This document shows, in pieces, positions 33,101 through 42,646 of a stretch of DNA of 64,000 nucleotides. Under the pieces are notes generated by a model, which saw nothing but the letters and a program-made list of their open reading frames with translations, searched no databases and had not been told where the DNA came from. Both the position numbers and the translations under genes were made by a program. Source of the stretch: Triatoma infestans (taxonomy: Eukaryota; Arthropoda; Insecta; Hemiptera; Reduviidae); assembly GCA_011037195.1 (NCBI GenBank), contig JAAEAF010003318.1, positions 62,001-126,000 on the forward strand, written 5' to 3'. The first letter of the stretch is position 1. Each line of letters opens with the position of its first letter.

Positions 33101-36100
33101 GAAACTACTTCGAGGAAGGCATCAAAAAATTAATACCCCGGTTCACCACCTGCATTGAGAGGAATGGTGACTATGTCGAAAAATAGCTTACATATGTACT
33201 AATGAACCAGGTAATTTTTTTGTTCAAATAAAAATTTTTGTAACCTACAAAAATTCAGTACACTTACTCGTATATTCAGGACATGCCTCGTATATTTAAG
33301 AAATAAACAAAATTATAGGGAAAACTAAAAAGACTTTTTTTTCATTCCTGACCCATAAAACTAACAAATATAAGTATTAAAGAAATATAAAGAAGGATGG
33401 ACAAAAAGATGGAATATAAGTTCGTGTACTTTCTTCGATACATACGGCATTTCTTCAATGCAAATTCTTTTATTTGAAACTTTTACCAAAAATATTTATG
33501 TGTGTTGTGGTGGTTGGTTCCGCAGAGCTGGAAAGCATCAGAGACACTTTAAATACAATGTTTTTAAAATACAATTAAAAAGACCAGTCAGTGTATAAAC
33601 TGAATTTGCTCTGTGCAAGTCTGTGTTGTCACACTGTCTGACAAACGCATCCTGAAGATGGGCGAACGCCCGAAACCGGTCGATGAACACAAAATGAGAG
33701 GCTATGAAGATGTGGCGAACGCCCGAAACCGGTCGATGACCACAAAATGAAGCAGGCTATGAAGATGGGCGAACGCCCGAAACCGGTCGATGACCACAAA
33801 ATGAAGCAGGCTACCATGAAGATGGGCGAACGCCCGAAACCGGTCGATGACCACAAAATGAAGCAGGCTACCAATGAAGATGGGCGAACGCCCGAAACCG
33901 GTCGATGACCACAAAATGAAGCAGGCTACCACGGAAAATGTCTCTGAAAAATATTTATTATTGGGAAGTTTTGGGGAAGCAGCAATGTTAAGCTTTCCTC
34001 TTCGAAAGATACTACATCAGTTCTAAATGTATGGTTCTATCACACATCAGTATATTAGAAGTATTAATAGAATTCCTAATTTGATGAAAATTGGTTAAGC
34101 GAAAGTGCGACTTAAAGTAGGTTTTTCATATTTTTGGTTTTCTCGAAGACCTTTATAACTATTTTTGGAACGCTATCTGTACAGATCTAAACATATTCAT
34201 TTTATTTTTTACTGTTTTTCCGGAAAAATTACCAAGTATAGTTGCATTTTCGTTTGTCGGATCTAGCAAAACTAACTAACTGTTTATGGTGAGTACTAAA
34301 ATAGATTGTTATAGGGGATATTGCACTGCGACCTCAAAGTTCAATAATACCCCTCGGAGTCTTCTCACTGCACTGACTATCACCGGGCAGCAAGCTGTAG
34401 ATGCTTCAAGGAAAACTAATCCAGCGCGCTATCACTGAGCTAATCCCCTCCCTATGGTGGTATCTAACGGAATATCAAGTTTGAACTTTGAACAATTTTT
34501 CAATTTTTGGATATATTTTTTTTTCACCACATAAATATGTTGCACGCTTGTAATGGTATGTAAATAATTACATACTCATATCTCTATCTCTCTCGCCAAT
34601 ACCAATTTTTCCGACGCTCAAAACCTATTTCCGATGAAAACGAACACAATTCGAATTTGATACGACTACGATGCATTTCCTTAAGAGAAAGTAATAAAAA
34701 TATAAAAAGAAACCATTTCTTTCAAATGAGTTCGAATAAAACAATCATATATACTCGTACATATATAACACTGAAATTAGTCTGTTTAAAAAATGCTGTG
34801 ATTGTTTCTAAGAATTATTAGTTATCACGTAGCTATTTTACATTAAGATTGTTATGCTTCAATATCCCTAACTAAGGGAAATTATTTATCTCCTAACTAC
34901 ATCATTCTTATAAACAGTTTGCTATTGTGGCTAATACTGTTGAATTTTTGCATTCAAGTTTTTTTCATATTTTCATTATAGTTAGATAAGAATATAAATC
35001 TGGTTATTTATCACATAGCTATTTTACATTCCACTTATTCTTATAAACCTTTAGTTAATGATTGTTAATGAACAAACTTTTAATCACTCTAAAATTGCTA
35101 AAAGAGAAAATAATGCGAAGAAATAATTGCTCCAAATTTTCTCAACTGAGTTTTCATTAGAATACTGGTTTTGAGGTCTCCTATTTATACAAAAAAAAGT
35201 TTTTGGCGTGTGATGTGTGGGGAAGAGTTTCTGTGTTCGTGAATAAAACACTTCAACTTCAAATACGAAACACTGTGGGATGTTCTTACTTGATATTCCT
35301 CCGTTTCCGCTAGCATCGTTTCCAACACAGTTTCAGTCAACTCCGAACACCGGAAATGGGACCTAATTGAAGATTTCTTTAGTTAATCGCTATTTCTCGA
35401 AAATGGCTCCAAGATTTTCTTTAATCTTCGCACACTAAATATCTACATTTACCAAACAATAGTCAAATTCAGATAGACCTGATACCTAAATCCAGATAAA
35501 TAAACCCTAAATTTAAATGCAAATGGCCAACTAATGTTTAGTACAAATTCCAAGCTTGAGGGAAATTTATATGAGTGGTGTTTTAAGTTTAATTTTTAGT
35601 ATTTCGATTATTTTCTTCACAATTTTGAATTAATTTTATTTTTATAAAAATCGTTAACGGAGAGTTTCCCAAATTAGAAATACTGAAATGGCAGTTTAGA
35701 GGAGAGTTTAACGCCACATATACCCACTTATATCTAAAACACTTATTTGGAAAAATGATATTTGACAAAATAGAAGGTACCTGGAATCTGTTGTTAATGC
35801 CGCTACAAGTTTTGCTGATGCTAAGGGCACTAATACAATGAAGTCACATTCAGATAAATATGATCCTAATTTTTTATTTTTCCGGATAAGGGTTTCAAAT
35901 AAGTGTGCCAAAAAGAAAGGCCTCATTGACATAGTTATTGCAAATTGGTGTAGTTTTGATGAAATCACAAAAACCGAAAAAAATCATTCGACAAAGTCGC
36001 ACTTATAGTAACTGTCCAACATACAGTACAGTTTGTTCAAAATCTTCTTGTACGATCCCAAAATGCTCCTTAACGGTTATAAATGGGTTTTTGTATTTTT

Positions 36101-39100
36101 TTTTCGTATATATTTTGTGTACGCACACGCATTCACGGGCACAAAACACACAGCACAGAAAGAGAAAGTGAAAGTCAGACAGAGAGCTTTCGATTAAAAC
36201 ATATTTTCTATATAAGGGCCTCGACTCTGCATTTGAAATTTATATATATTCTAAATATAGATACAAAGTTAGCAATATTTCCTCTTACATCAATAATGGA
36301 AAGTGAAAAGAAGGATAGCAGTAAAGTAAATGCCAGTTATTTCAGACAGTCTTATCGTCCAAATACCAAATTAATAAATTAATAGCGAATAAATAAAATC
36401 AGATGTTAGCTGTGTAAAGGAATTGGTTATAAAGCCTATCCACTGTAAACTTAAAATACCTATTGTGGCTCCTTAGAATGTAAGTGTTTGACCATGGCAT
36501 CTAGAAGTCTGTAAAGTGTAGAAAGTGCTATGTGTGAGTGCATGTGGTGGTAAGCTAAGTTTGCCTGAGCGTACGCTAAACCCTCACCTCATCAACTATC
36601 TCTGCAGGCCCTATTGGATTGTGTGATAGTTGGGGTGTCACCGTAAATTTTGTATTGTTGGGACACCCCAAAGACTCCAGATCTCTGGAGCGGTGCTGGA
36701 AGGTAGATAGTACACTTCATTCCAGTAAAAATACAATTAGAATATATATTATTAATTTAAATTGTTGACTGCCTCTTTAAAAACTAAATTGTAAAACTAT
36801 GTGCAAGATTTAACCCATATTGAAAGATTGAAACGAAAAATAAATATATTCGTTGTGATACTATTTCGAAAACGAAGGTTTTACATAAATATTAAGTTGC
36901 TGTGTCACCAAGAGATAAGTTTTTAAATTGCAATTCGACATTATTTTCGGCCTGATTTTATTTGGAATAAACATAAAATGAAAAACAACTGATAGCGAAA
37001 CATAACTTCATATTAAACTGTCTTATCCGCATTTTGTAACAAACATACGAATGATACACGCCTCTCTCTTCAAAGGAATCCGCAATCGTAATGCAACAAT
37101 ACACTCTGAGATAAGATATCAGTTTTATTAATATTAACTTATTAGAAGAACATGCAAGCTAAAAAAGGGAAGTCTATCTACATTTAATTTAGACAAAATA
37201 TGAAATACTGGGAAAAAACAGCGATCCTCCTACTACCCCTTGGATTAATTTGTAAAATTTCTTTTTTCTTGTTGCATTAAGAGGAAGTATTTGATGAGAT
37301 TAGATTTTCGAAATTGAGTTAACACGAGAAACACAGTTTCGGGTCTCCTAGAACAAAAAAAATACTTGAGGAAGGTCTCACTCTTTCTCTTAAACTCTTT
37401 TCTTTTGTGTGTGTGAACAGCAGAATTCAAATCCAAATAATTGGAAGTTGCAAATATGATATTGTATTTATTTATCACCAGGAGGTGGGTTTGGTAAGGT
37501 TTCGTTACCAAAGAAAGCCAATTATTTTGGGATTTACTCTTCTTTTTTATTATTTTGTCGCGCTTCCCATGATTGGATCCAAGATTTTCTATTTCTAATA
37601 AAAATATAATGATAAAATTTAGTTTAACATCAAGCAGTTTGGCATTATTCAATGTCAAGACAGATAAGAGTTTTTTTATTATTTTATTTTAATCAGTACA
37701 TAATTATTTAGGGTGCGGCCATTTGGAGGGATTCAGAAGATTAGGCAGCAAGATATGATATACCAATACTTTATAGAAATAATTTAAAAACTGTAAATAT
37801 TGGATTACAAATAAAATAAATCTTGCACACTGAAAAAAAAAGTGTTTTTGTTTTCTATCCTTGCACCTGTAGGTATTAAAAAAATGTTTGTAATAAATCA
37901 CAGACTAAGAATATAAATAGCGTAACACATCCTCAAAACACTGAAATATCTAATTTTGATGCAAAATCCCATTTTAGAAAACGTAATTTGAAAAACTCTT
38001 ACTGCAATATTTTAATACCATAATTTGTTAGAAAAACCTAATTTATTAAGAAAAATCTGGTGTGAAACACTCACACAACTTTCTCCTACTCCAGTTCTCA
38101 AAATTATAATTGACAAATTTTATAGTTTGTGTACCAAATTTAATGAAATTCGTCGAAAACTGAAAAAACTACTCAGTAAAAGCGCACTTCCGGTTTACTA
38201 ATTTCTTTGAAACTCGTCATTTTAGCCATCTATTTATTTCTAATTAATTTTCTTTGGATGATAGAATTGTATAATCAACCATGATAGCACTTTAGAGAAA
38301 AACATAACCCCCCCCTAAAAGTGCCCTTAAATGAATTTTCCCAGAGAAATGTTTCAAATAAAAAATATAGCCCGTTGTATGTGTAGTTGATATATCAAGT
38401 TTGAAGAAAATCGTCGGAGCCATTTTTGGGAAAAACGCAAAAAGTAAAAAAAAAAAAAAAAAAAAAAACTAGTAATGTGGTACTTCCGGTCGAGGAATTT
38501 TGACAGATAAGTAGTGTCAGATCCCATGGTGATACCTAAACGAAATATCAAGTTTCAACTTTCTGCGGTTTTTCGTTTTGAGCTATGCTGTTCACATACA
38601 TACATACATACACACACAGACACACACAGACCATTTGCTACAAACCACTTTTTTGGACTCAGGGGGCCTCGAAACGGATATTTCCGGTGAAAACTCGATA
38701 TCGAAAATTTGACACGATTACAATACTTCCTCTTACTAGGAGTAAGAGAAAGTAAAAATTAGACTACTATTATATTATTTTATTTTTAGTTTTACCTGTT
38801 GTACTTATCTAACTTTAAGAAAATTTATAATTACTAAATTCAGACAGAAGATATTGATCGAAAAAATCTATCAAATTGTTATCAATGAACTGGGGAACAT
38901 TAAGAAGAAAAATCCAATTAATCCGCACTACAGACTGTATGACATTGAGAAATATATTTATAGCACATATTTGTATTTTAACAATCGAATAGAGTGTGTA
39001 TGTCACTTATTACCTATAGCAATTTAAAAAAAATTAGAAAGAAATACCTATATGACTTTCTTCTATTGTTACTCTTTCATCTGTTGTAACTGGCAAATTT

Positions 39101-42100
39101 TCTCAGCCAGGAATTGTTTATATATGTTTAACTGTCCTTAATGCTACATAGGCGGTGAAGCAGTAATTACAAAACCCAAAATCTTTGTTTTCAACTAAAC
39201 TTCATCACAATCTTAATATTGCTTATTTATTCGTTATTTTATTTCTATATGCAATTTTTAAATAGTGGAAATAATCTTTTTGACAATTATCACATGTTTA
39301 CTTGAACCAAAAGATCAAATTGTAGCAATTGTTGGCCGTTAGAAATGATCAGATGTATGTAATTTTTGGCTTATCGGCCAGGAAGTATCCAAGAAAAACA
39401 CCAAATAATTTTTAAGTGTTTTTTATTTCAAACTCGACGTTTTGGCAAACATTGTTTACCTTCTTCAGGGGCTATTTTAAAGTAAGAGAAGTTTGGAGGT
39501 CTTGTCATTTCTTTGATTATGTCTATAGTTATGAGTGTACTCCAAATACTGAAATTAGATTTAAAAAAAAAAATTTAACTTAATTACTATAAAGATCTAA
39601 AGGATACACTTTGATTGCTCCAGAAGCAGTCCCAATTGCCATAAGTCTGAGAATAGGATCCCATGCGAGGCAGGTTGGCTTGTTTGGGAATCCATGCTGC
39701 ACAGTCTACAAAAAAAATGTCATTTTAAAACTTTGGACAAGAAGTTAGTTCCATAAACAAACAGTATTAAAAACTGAAAATAAGAAACTGAATTTCAAAT
39801 GCCAATTATGCTATATACGCTAAAAAGCCAATAATTGGAAAATAATAGTAACGTTTCTAATTACAATGTACGACGCTACCAATTTCAATGCGAAAGGTTT
39901 CCTGCGAGTTTATCCCTTTATCAATCTGTACACTTCATTATAACAAACATTTCCGTTTCTTTCCTAATTACTAGATATAGATTAGTGACGAACGTTTCCA
40001 TTTCATGAATCATTTCTATTATAACAACGCTAATCAAGAGTTTATTAAGAATGTTAAACAAATATTTATTTTAAAGAAAAAATAGCCCTTTAGAAAATTA
40101 TATAATAAATTTTTCATTTAATGTTTACTAAATTCTTCAAATGCTAATTTAAACGTCATATATAACTGATATTTTTCAGTTTAATAAAAATTAAAACCAA
40201 TATAACACAGATTTCTGATATAATTATCGTTAATGATTTATCCAGGCGTTCCAAACTTTTTCTGTCCGCGAGCCGATATTTTATGTAATATTTTTGCGCG
40301 GCCCATAATAATAGCAAACTCTGTTAAAAAAAAATTCTTTAAAATAATAAAATCATAAATTTAGTCTTAATTTCTATACATTTTTTTAAGTTTCGTATAT
40401 CCGTATTTCTCATTAATGCTTTATTTCTTCCTAATCACCTGAAATCAACTTAGCATCCCCATTTCATTTCTCTGTGCACATAGGATCCACATGCCCCAGT
40501 TACCCAATTAAGAGTTCGGTACGGTAACGGATATCTCGGTGAATCCCGCAATACTTCGAGCCTTCCGTTTTATTTATAGCGGACGGGAAGGGATTAGCTC
40601 AATGTTAGCGGCTAACTCCCACGCAAAGATCCCAGGTTCGAATCCAGCAATGCTGCGTTAGATTTTCTCTTCCTAGAAGCCTCTACTGCCCGATGATGGA
40701 CAGTGATCTATGTAGAGAACACTGCTCGGAGGCCGGCAGCGCACTAACAACTAAAAGAATTTAAATAAACATACAAAAATCTATATTTCACGGAAAACCC
40801 ACACGCATACTGCTTAAAGCTAAGCTGCTCTGTGATTTTGTGTTTGTTTTTTCATTTACATTAATATTTTCTGAGGACTGCTACGTTTTTCCTGCGGGGT
40901 TGTCTGGGGCCGGGAGCTACAGTTTGGAAATGCATATTTATCTCAATAACTATGATGTTCATGATTTATCTCAAATAAATTTCTTCCTGTTTTTTAACTC
41001 ACAACATAGCAATTACAAAAACAAAACAAATATTTATTCTTCTATATTTAACTACATCATTATTTACATTTATACAAAAATCATACGGGCAAGATATTGT
41101 CAAAAAATTAATAAAATTAACCCATTTTACTACCAAGGTTGACAATTTTACCGAATTGTCGCCATAAAAAAAATGTTATCTGAACATAAAATTGAGACGT
41201 CACATCTTTCTAACTGAACTGCAATGTTCGATATTGTTTCCGAAGTTGACAAACAAGTATACCAAAATTTCGACAAATCACTATCGTTTCTGAATTAGAT
41301 TTGTTAAAAATTAAAAAGAAATTATATATATAATTTCCTTTAACATTGTAAACATTTTCACTATTGAATAATTAGCTTCAGCAACTTTATCAGCAATTTT
41401 ATCAGATTGATAAAATCTCTAAAAACATTTATATTGGAAATTTGTTGAACGTTTTGATTAACATTCATACATGAAAATGGCCAGAAACTTTAGTGCGATA
41501 ATATTTCATTTAGACTGTGCGAAAATTGCTACGACTATCACAGACAGTCAGCCCCATTGATTCAGAAAAGGAATGCAATGCTCCTCTTCCAAGTTGGTTA
41601 ATTCAAAAATGGTCAAACCTAAAGCTTCGTTGAAAAGTACAATTTCATAAAAAATATTCCTAGATTGTCCATTCGCTTAAAATAAAAATTCCTGATGTAA
41701 ACATCCAGCAAAACCTATGTTTTATTGAAAATTAAAAAAAAAAAAGAAAAAAAGGAATTTATTTGGTTCAGTTTCTCACTTGGATACCTCACCAAGAACT
41801 TTTTTTTCAGTGAGAAAATGTTCTATAGTTACATAAAACAAAAAACATTAATTCTCTGCACAATTTTATATTGTTTAAAACAATCTATCAAGATGACTTA
41901 AAATTTAATGAGAGCACATCTTTAAAATCACACAATTATTTCAGTTTAAAAAACTATTTTTTTTCTACTTAGATACCCGGAACATTATGTACTGTATTGT
42001 GCAAGACAGCTAATTTGCTATCAGCAATTCTAAACTAAAAAATATAAACAAAACAATGTTCTTCCTGTTTTTATTTCCAAACTAGCAATTACAAAACAAA

Positions 42101-42644
42101 TATATATTCTCCTAATTTCCCACATTATTATTTAATGTTTGTATTAATACAAAATCCTGCAAGCGACATCTAATGTATTTCTACAATTTATTTATTAGAC
42201 GTATTAAATACAGCTGTGGTTTTGACCCTTGGGAAAAAAAATCAAACCCTATAAATTTGTTCGCTTCTTATTAAGTTAAAATTGGAATGAATTACAGATG
42301 AAGAACACATTAAAATTATTAACTTCGTGTTCCCATGAAAATTTGAAATGTTCTCTATCCTATCAAAGAAATCACTATTAAAACAAAAAGGTTAATAATA
42401 ACACTTATAAAATAATGAAAATTAACTTTATAAATATAAAAAAAACACACATATTTCTATTTATGTAATAATAATGCACAAATAAGATTAAATATTTCTT
42501 ATAACATAAATGTTACCAATACGCTAACAAAAGGAATTAATATATTAAATTAACACTTACCTTTCTAAACGCAAAAAGTTCATTTTGAATCTTTTGCCTT
42601 TCGGCAGAGGGGTGTTGCCCTTTACCACGAATAAATTTCAACAT
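21156..42644 (-). CDS. l(2)gl: Lethal(2) giant larvae (Lgl) polarity protein, 20 coding exons
   Basis: Coding exons, 5' to 3': 42644-42561, 39705-39588, 31103-31024, 30773-30676, 30524-30381, 30241-30103, 30031-29853, 29385-29237, 27409-27204, 27033-26803, 26727-26578, 26014-25750, 25522-25345, 24812-24700, 23364-23248, 23157-23015, 22804-22572, 22069-21825, 21693-21546, 21315-21156. All are joined by GT-AG with agreeing phases and sum to 1060 codons including the stop (1059 aa; human LLGL1 about 1064). The start [10 protein letters not shown] is the Lgl N-terminus, and a splice acceptor lies two bases before ATG, so the leader exon is elsewhere. WD-repeat blocks follow ([23 protein letters not shown]). 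[19 protein letters not shown] (about residues 626-644) is the basic aPKC target and membrane-binding loop, with serines at 629, 633 and 637. In flies Lgl acts at the basolateral cortex against aPKC. Oddities: exon 2 adds about five residues before QPGVEFYG, and the last exon has an alternative donor (GTATGT) 13 coding bases before the stop. Confidence 0.95.
22167..22264 (+). repeat. 49-bp perfect tandem duplication
   Basis: The 49-base unit beginning TAACCACTAACTTC is present twice head to tail (22167-22215 and 22216-22264) without a mismatch, in an l(2)gl intron. It is recent, or an assembly artefact. Confidence 0.9.
23518..23554 (+). repeat. Decayed hammerhead-like motif
   Basis: TATAAGATGGGCAAGTGCCC followed by GAACTGGTTGAT has the same layout as the motifs at 33652 and 60129: core, GGGC/GCCC hairpin, GAA, GGU. 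Conserved core bases are changed (TATAAGA for CUGANGA, GAAC for GAAA, GGUU for GGUC). It lies 17 bases before a Helentron-like copy. Confidence 0.4.
23571..24520 (+). mobile_element. Helentron-like non-autonomous element, copy 1 (longest)
   Basis: The 5' end has TCAGGTGTGAAACACCCACA and then the subterminal inverted repeat ACTTTCTCTTACTCC (23593-23607). Internally the block AGTAAA...TTCCGGT recurs near 23690, 23990 and 24240, giving repeats of about 240-300 bp. A CA microsatellite follows, and the 3' end carries the hairpin CTCTTACTAGGAGTAAGAG (24497-24515) and AGAAAGTA. No open frame of note. This structure (subTIR, internal tandem repeats, microsatellite, 3' hairpin) resembles Helentron-derived HINE elements; a MITE is the alternative. 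It lies in an l(2)gl intron. Confidence 0.65.
24861..25043 (-). mobile_element. tRNA-derived SINE, family B, copy 2
   Basis: On the minus strand it starts GCGTTGGTGTAGAGGCTATA (box A region) and has a perfect box B, GGTTCGATTCC, inside 24978-24991. The body reads GTTGACACAGCGTCATGATG, GGGAAGCTACAGTTAGTAGC, AAATCGCCGTCTGG and AAGCCTTGGCCCTTCATGGG. It is the best-preserved family B head and lies in an l(2)gl intron. Confidence 0.8.
27860..29105 (+). pseudogene. RTE-like LINE reverse transcriptase, heavily mutated
   Basis: Plus-strand fragments in shifting frames follow the order of an RTE-type [11 protein letters not shown] and [13 protein letters not shown] (about 27878-27965), [14 protein letters not shown] (palm, about 28107-28150), [17 protein letters not shown] (about 28194-28245), [15 protein letters not shown] (about 28319-28360), [15 protein letters not shown] (about 28482-28523) and a C-terminal LTY-like tail to about 28990. 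The catalytic YADD loop is not recognisable. It lies in the intron between l(2)gl exons 8 and 9, antisense to the gene. Confidence 0.65.
31560..31692 (+). mobile_element. tRNA-derived SINE, family B, copy 3 (headless)
   Basis: The body blocks CCCAGCATCGTGAGAAAAAG, AAGCTACAGTTGGTAGCGCA, CGCAGCGTGCTTACC and AATGCCGTCTGGTAAGC match family B, followed by an A-run. The tRNA head is missing. Confidence 0.65.
31974..33290 (+). mobile_element. Near full-length mariner transposon
   Basis: It is 1317 bp long and bounded by TA on each side (31972-31973, 33291-33292). Inverted ends: CAAGGCATGTCC at the left and the complement of CGAGGCATGTCC at the right; a second matched block, AGTAAGTGTACTGA, lies just inside. 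The plus strand encodes a transposase with frameshifts. The element lies in l(2)gl intron 2, in antisense orientation to the gene, inside a palindromic element. Confidence 0.9.
32142..33186 (+). pseudogene. Mariner transposase, few frameshifts
   Basis: Frame 32142-32342 holds the first helix-turn-helix ([12 protein letters not shown]) and the ...DDQRSGRQL linker. Frame 32339-32824 holds the second helix-turn-helix ([14 protein letters not shown]) and the first catalytic Asp in [14 protein letters not shown]. The second Asp region, near 32875-32905 ([18 protein letters not shown]), is in another frame. The third, APSDYYLF near 32985, and the final ERNGDYVEK with its stop at 33184-33186 follow after further shifts. 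The D,D34D-type mariner layout is complete, but at least two indels and a stop near 32821 inactivate it. Confidence 0.85.
33648..33685 (+). ncRNA. Minimal hammerhead-ribozyme-like motif (array unit 1)
   Basis: Read as RNA: stem I strand CAUC (33648-33651), core CUGAAGA (33652-33658), one extra U, stem II GGGC-GAAC-GCCC (33660-33671), core GAAA (33672-33675), a two-pair stem III (AC/GU) and GUC ending at 33681, then GAUG (33682-33685), which pairs with CAUC. All conserved hammerhead core bases are present (position 7 may be any base). Type I hammerheads with tiny stem III are known from Penelope-like elements and retrozymes. Cleavage activity is an inference. The motif is on the strand opposite to l(2)gl transcription. 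Confidence 0.5.
33652..33930 (+). repeat. Tandem array of five hammerhead-like units
   Basis: Five units start at 33652, 33704, 33759, 33816 and 33874, with spacing of 52, 55, 57 and 58 bases. Each has GAAGATG(T)GGCGAACGCCC, then GAAACCGGTCGATGA and a linker close to CCACAAAATGAAGCAGGCTA. Units 2-5 have A instead of C at the first core position (AUGAAGA), which should weaken or kill a hammerhead; unit 1 has the correct C. Flanking sequence (TTGGTTCCGCAGAGCTGG near 33513) also occurs inverted beside the motif at 60129, so these belong to one repeat family. Confidence 0.85.
33985..34290 (-). mobile_element. Helentron-like family, worn fragment
   Basis: Fragments such as AAGCGAAAGTGCGACTTAAA and TTGGTTTTCTCGAAGACC correspond, on the minus strand, to the TTCCGGT core block of the family at 23571. 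It is separated by a SINE from an oppositely oriented fragment at 34455. Confidence 0.4.
34300..34452 (-). mobile_element. tRNA-derived SINE, family A, copy 4 (internal deletion)
   Basis: On the minus strand it starts GGGAGGGGATTAGCTCAGTG, with a near-perfect box A (TAGCTCAGTGATAGCG). Box B has been lost, and the body resumes with TAGTTTTCCTTGAAGCATCT, then TGCCCGGTGATAGTCAG. It ends AGGTCGCAGTGCAATA, matching other family A 3' ends. Confidence 0.7.
34455..34697 (+). mobile_element. Helentron-like family, 3' fragment
   Basis: GGAATATCAAGTTTGAACTT, TTCCGATGAAAACG and the terminal TTAAGAGAAAGTAATAAAAA match the 3' third of the copy at 23571-24520. Confidence 0.5.
35110..35460 (-). mobile_element. 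Helentron-like family, worn fragment
   Basis: On the minus strand the pieces (GAGACCTCAAAACCAG and the TTTCCGGTG core block near 35350) follow the family order. Boundaries are uncertain. Confidence 0.35.
36475..36715. repeat. Repeat-like segment with two hairpins
   Basis: It holds a perfect 10-bp inverted repeat, TTGGGGTGTC (36630-36639) with GACACCCCAA (36662-36671), and a second hairpin CTCCAG-ATCT-CTGGAG (36675-36690). It is more GC-rich than its surroundings. Short similarities to 52580-52740 (ACGCT-AAACCC and TATCAACTATC-CTGCAG) suggest a poorly conserved family. Confidence 0.4.
37246..37410 (-). mobile_element. Helentron-like family, 3' fragment
   Basis: Minus-strand order: the family's 3' terminal part (GAGACCCGAAACTG, CTCAATTTCGAAAATC, ACTTCCTCTTAA), truncated before the core repeats. 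Confidence 0.45.
38056..38754 (+). mobile_element. Helentron-like non-autonomous element, copy 2 (one core repeat fewer)
   Basis: It has the same ends as the copy at 23571: TCTGGTGTGAAACACTCACA, ACTTTCTCCTACTCC, and CTCTTACTAGGAGTAAGAG with AAAGTAAAAA at the 3' end. The core ACTTCCGGT block occurs only twice (near 38186 and 38480); the middle unit of copy 1 is absent. It contains a long A-run (38448-38468) and a CATA/CACA microsatellite. It lies in l(2)gl intron 2. Confidence 0.7.
39430..39470 (-). repeat. Hammerhead-like motif of a second type (Penelope-like relic)
   Basis: The minus strand reads CUGAAGA (39468-39462), a hairpin GGUAAAC-AAU-GUUUGCC, then AAAACGUC where an active hammerhead would have GAAACGUC. 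It continues GAGTTTGAAATAAA. The layout is that of hammerhead motifs of Penelope-like elements. The changed core G predicts inactivity. No Penelope reverse transcriptase is nearby. Confidence 0.4.
40252..40322 (+). mobile_element. Possible hAT-type terminal repeat relic
   Basis: CAGGCGTTCCAAACTTTTTC followed by TGTCCGCGAGCC and, inverted, GCGCGGCCCATAA recalls hAT inverted ends of the CAGGGGTTCCCAAACTTTTT type. Only the terminal region is recognisable. It lies in l(2)gl intron 1. Confidence 0.35.
40585..40758 (+). mobile_element. tRNA-derived SINE, family A, copy 5
   Basis: GGGAAGGGATTAGCTCAATG carries box A and GGTTCGAATCC (40636-40646) is a perfect box B. The body shows TTAGATTTTCTCTTCCTAGA, GTAGAGAACACTGCTCGGAG and GCCGGCAGCGCACT. 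The 3' end is shortened. It lies in l(2)gl intron 1. Confidence 0.8.
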
Positions 42645-42646
42645 AT

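Larger units (their letters stand above)
31867..33385. mobile_element. Palindromic element split by a mariner insertion
   Basis: The left arm 31867-31932 (containing TTTTATGGGTCAGGAATG) is matched by the reverse complement of 33317-33385 with few differences. The arms flank the mariner at 31974-33290 on both sides. Without the mariner the sequence is a foldback of about 200 bp, like a MITE. The family is unknown. Confidence 0.65.

Noticed and set aside
33652..33930. CRISPR-like array
   Set aside because: Units are contiguous, spacers are not unique, there are no cas genes, and the genome is eukaryotic.
33629..33932. Repetitive minus-strand peptide frames across the tandem array ([17 protein letters not shown])
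   Set aside because: The open frames come from the repeat period and change frame between units. The RNA-level motif explains the conservation better.
40840..41142. 100-codon plus-strand frame in l(2)gl intron 1
   Set aside because: AT-rich composition, no conserved motif, and it follows directly on a SINE; probably chance.
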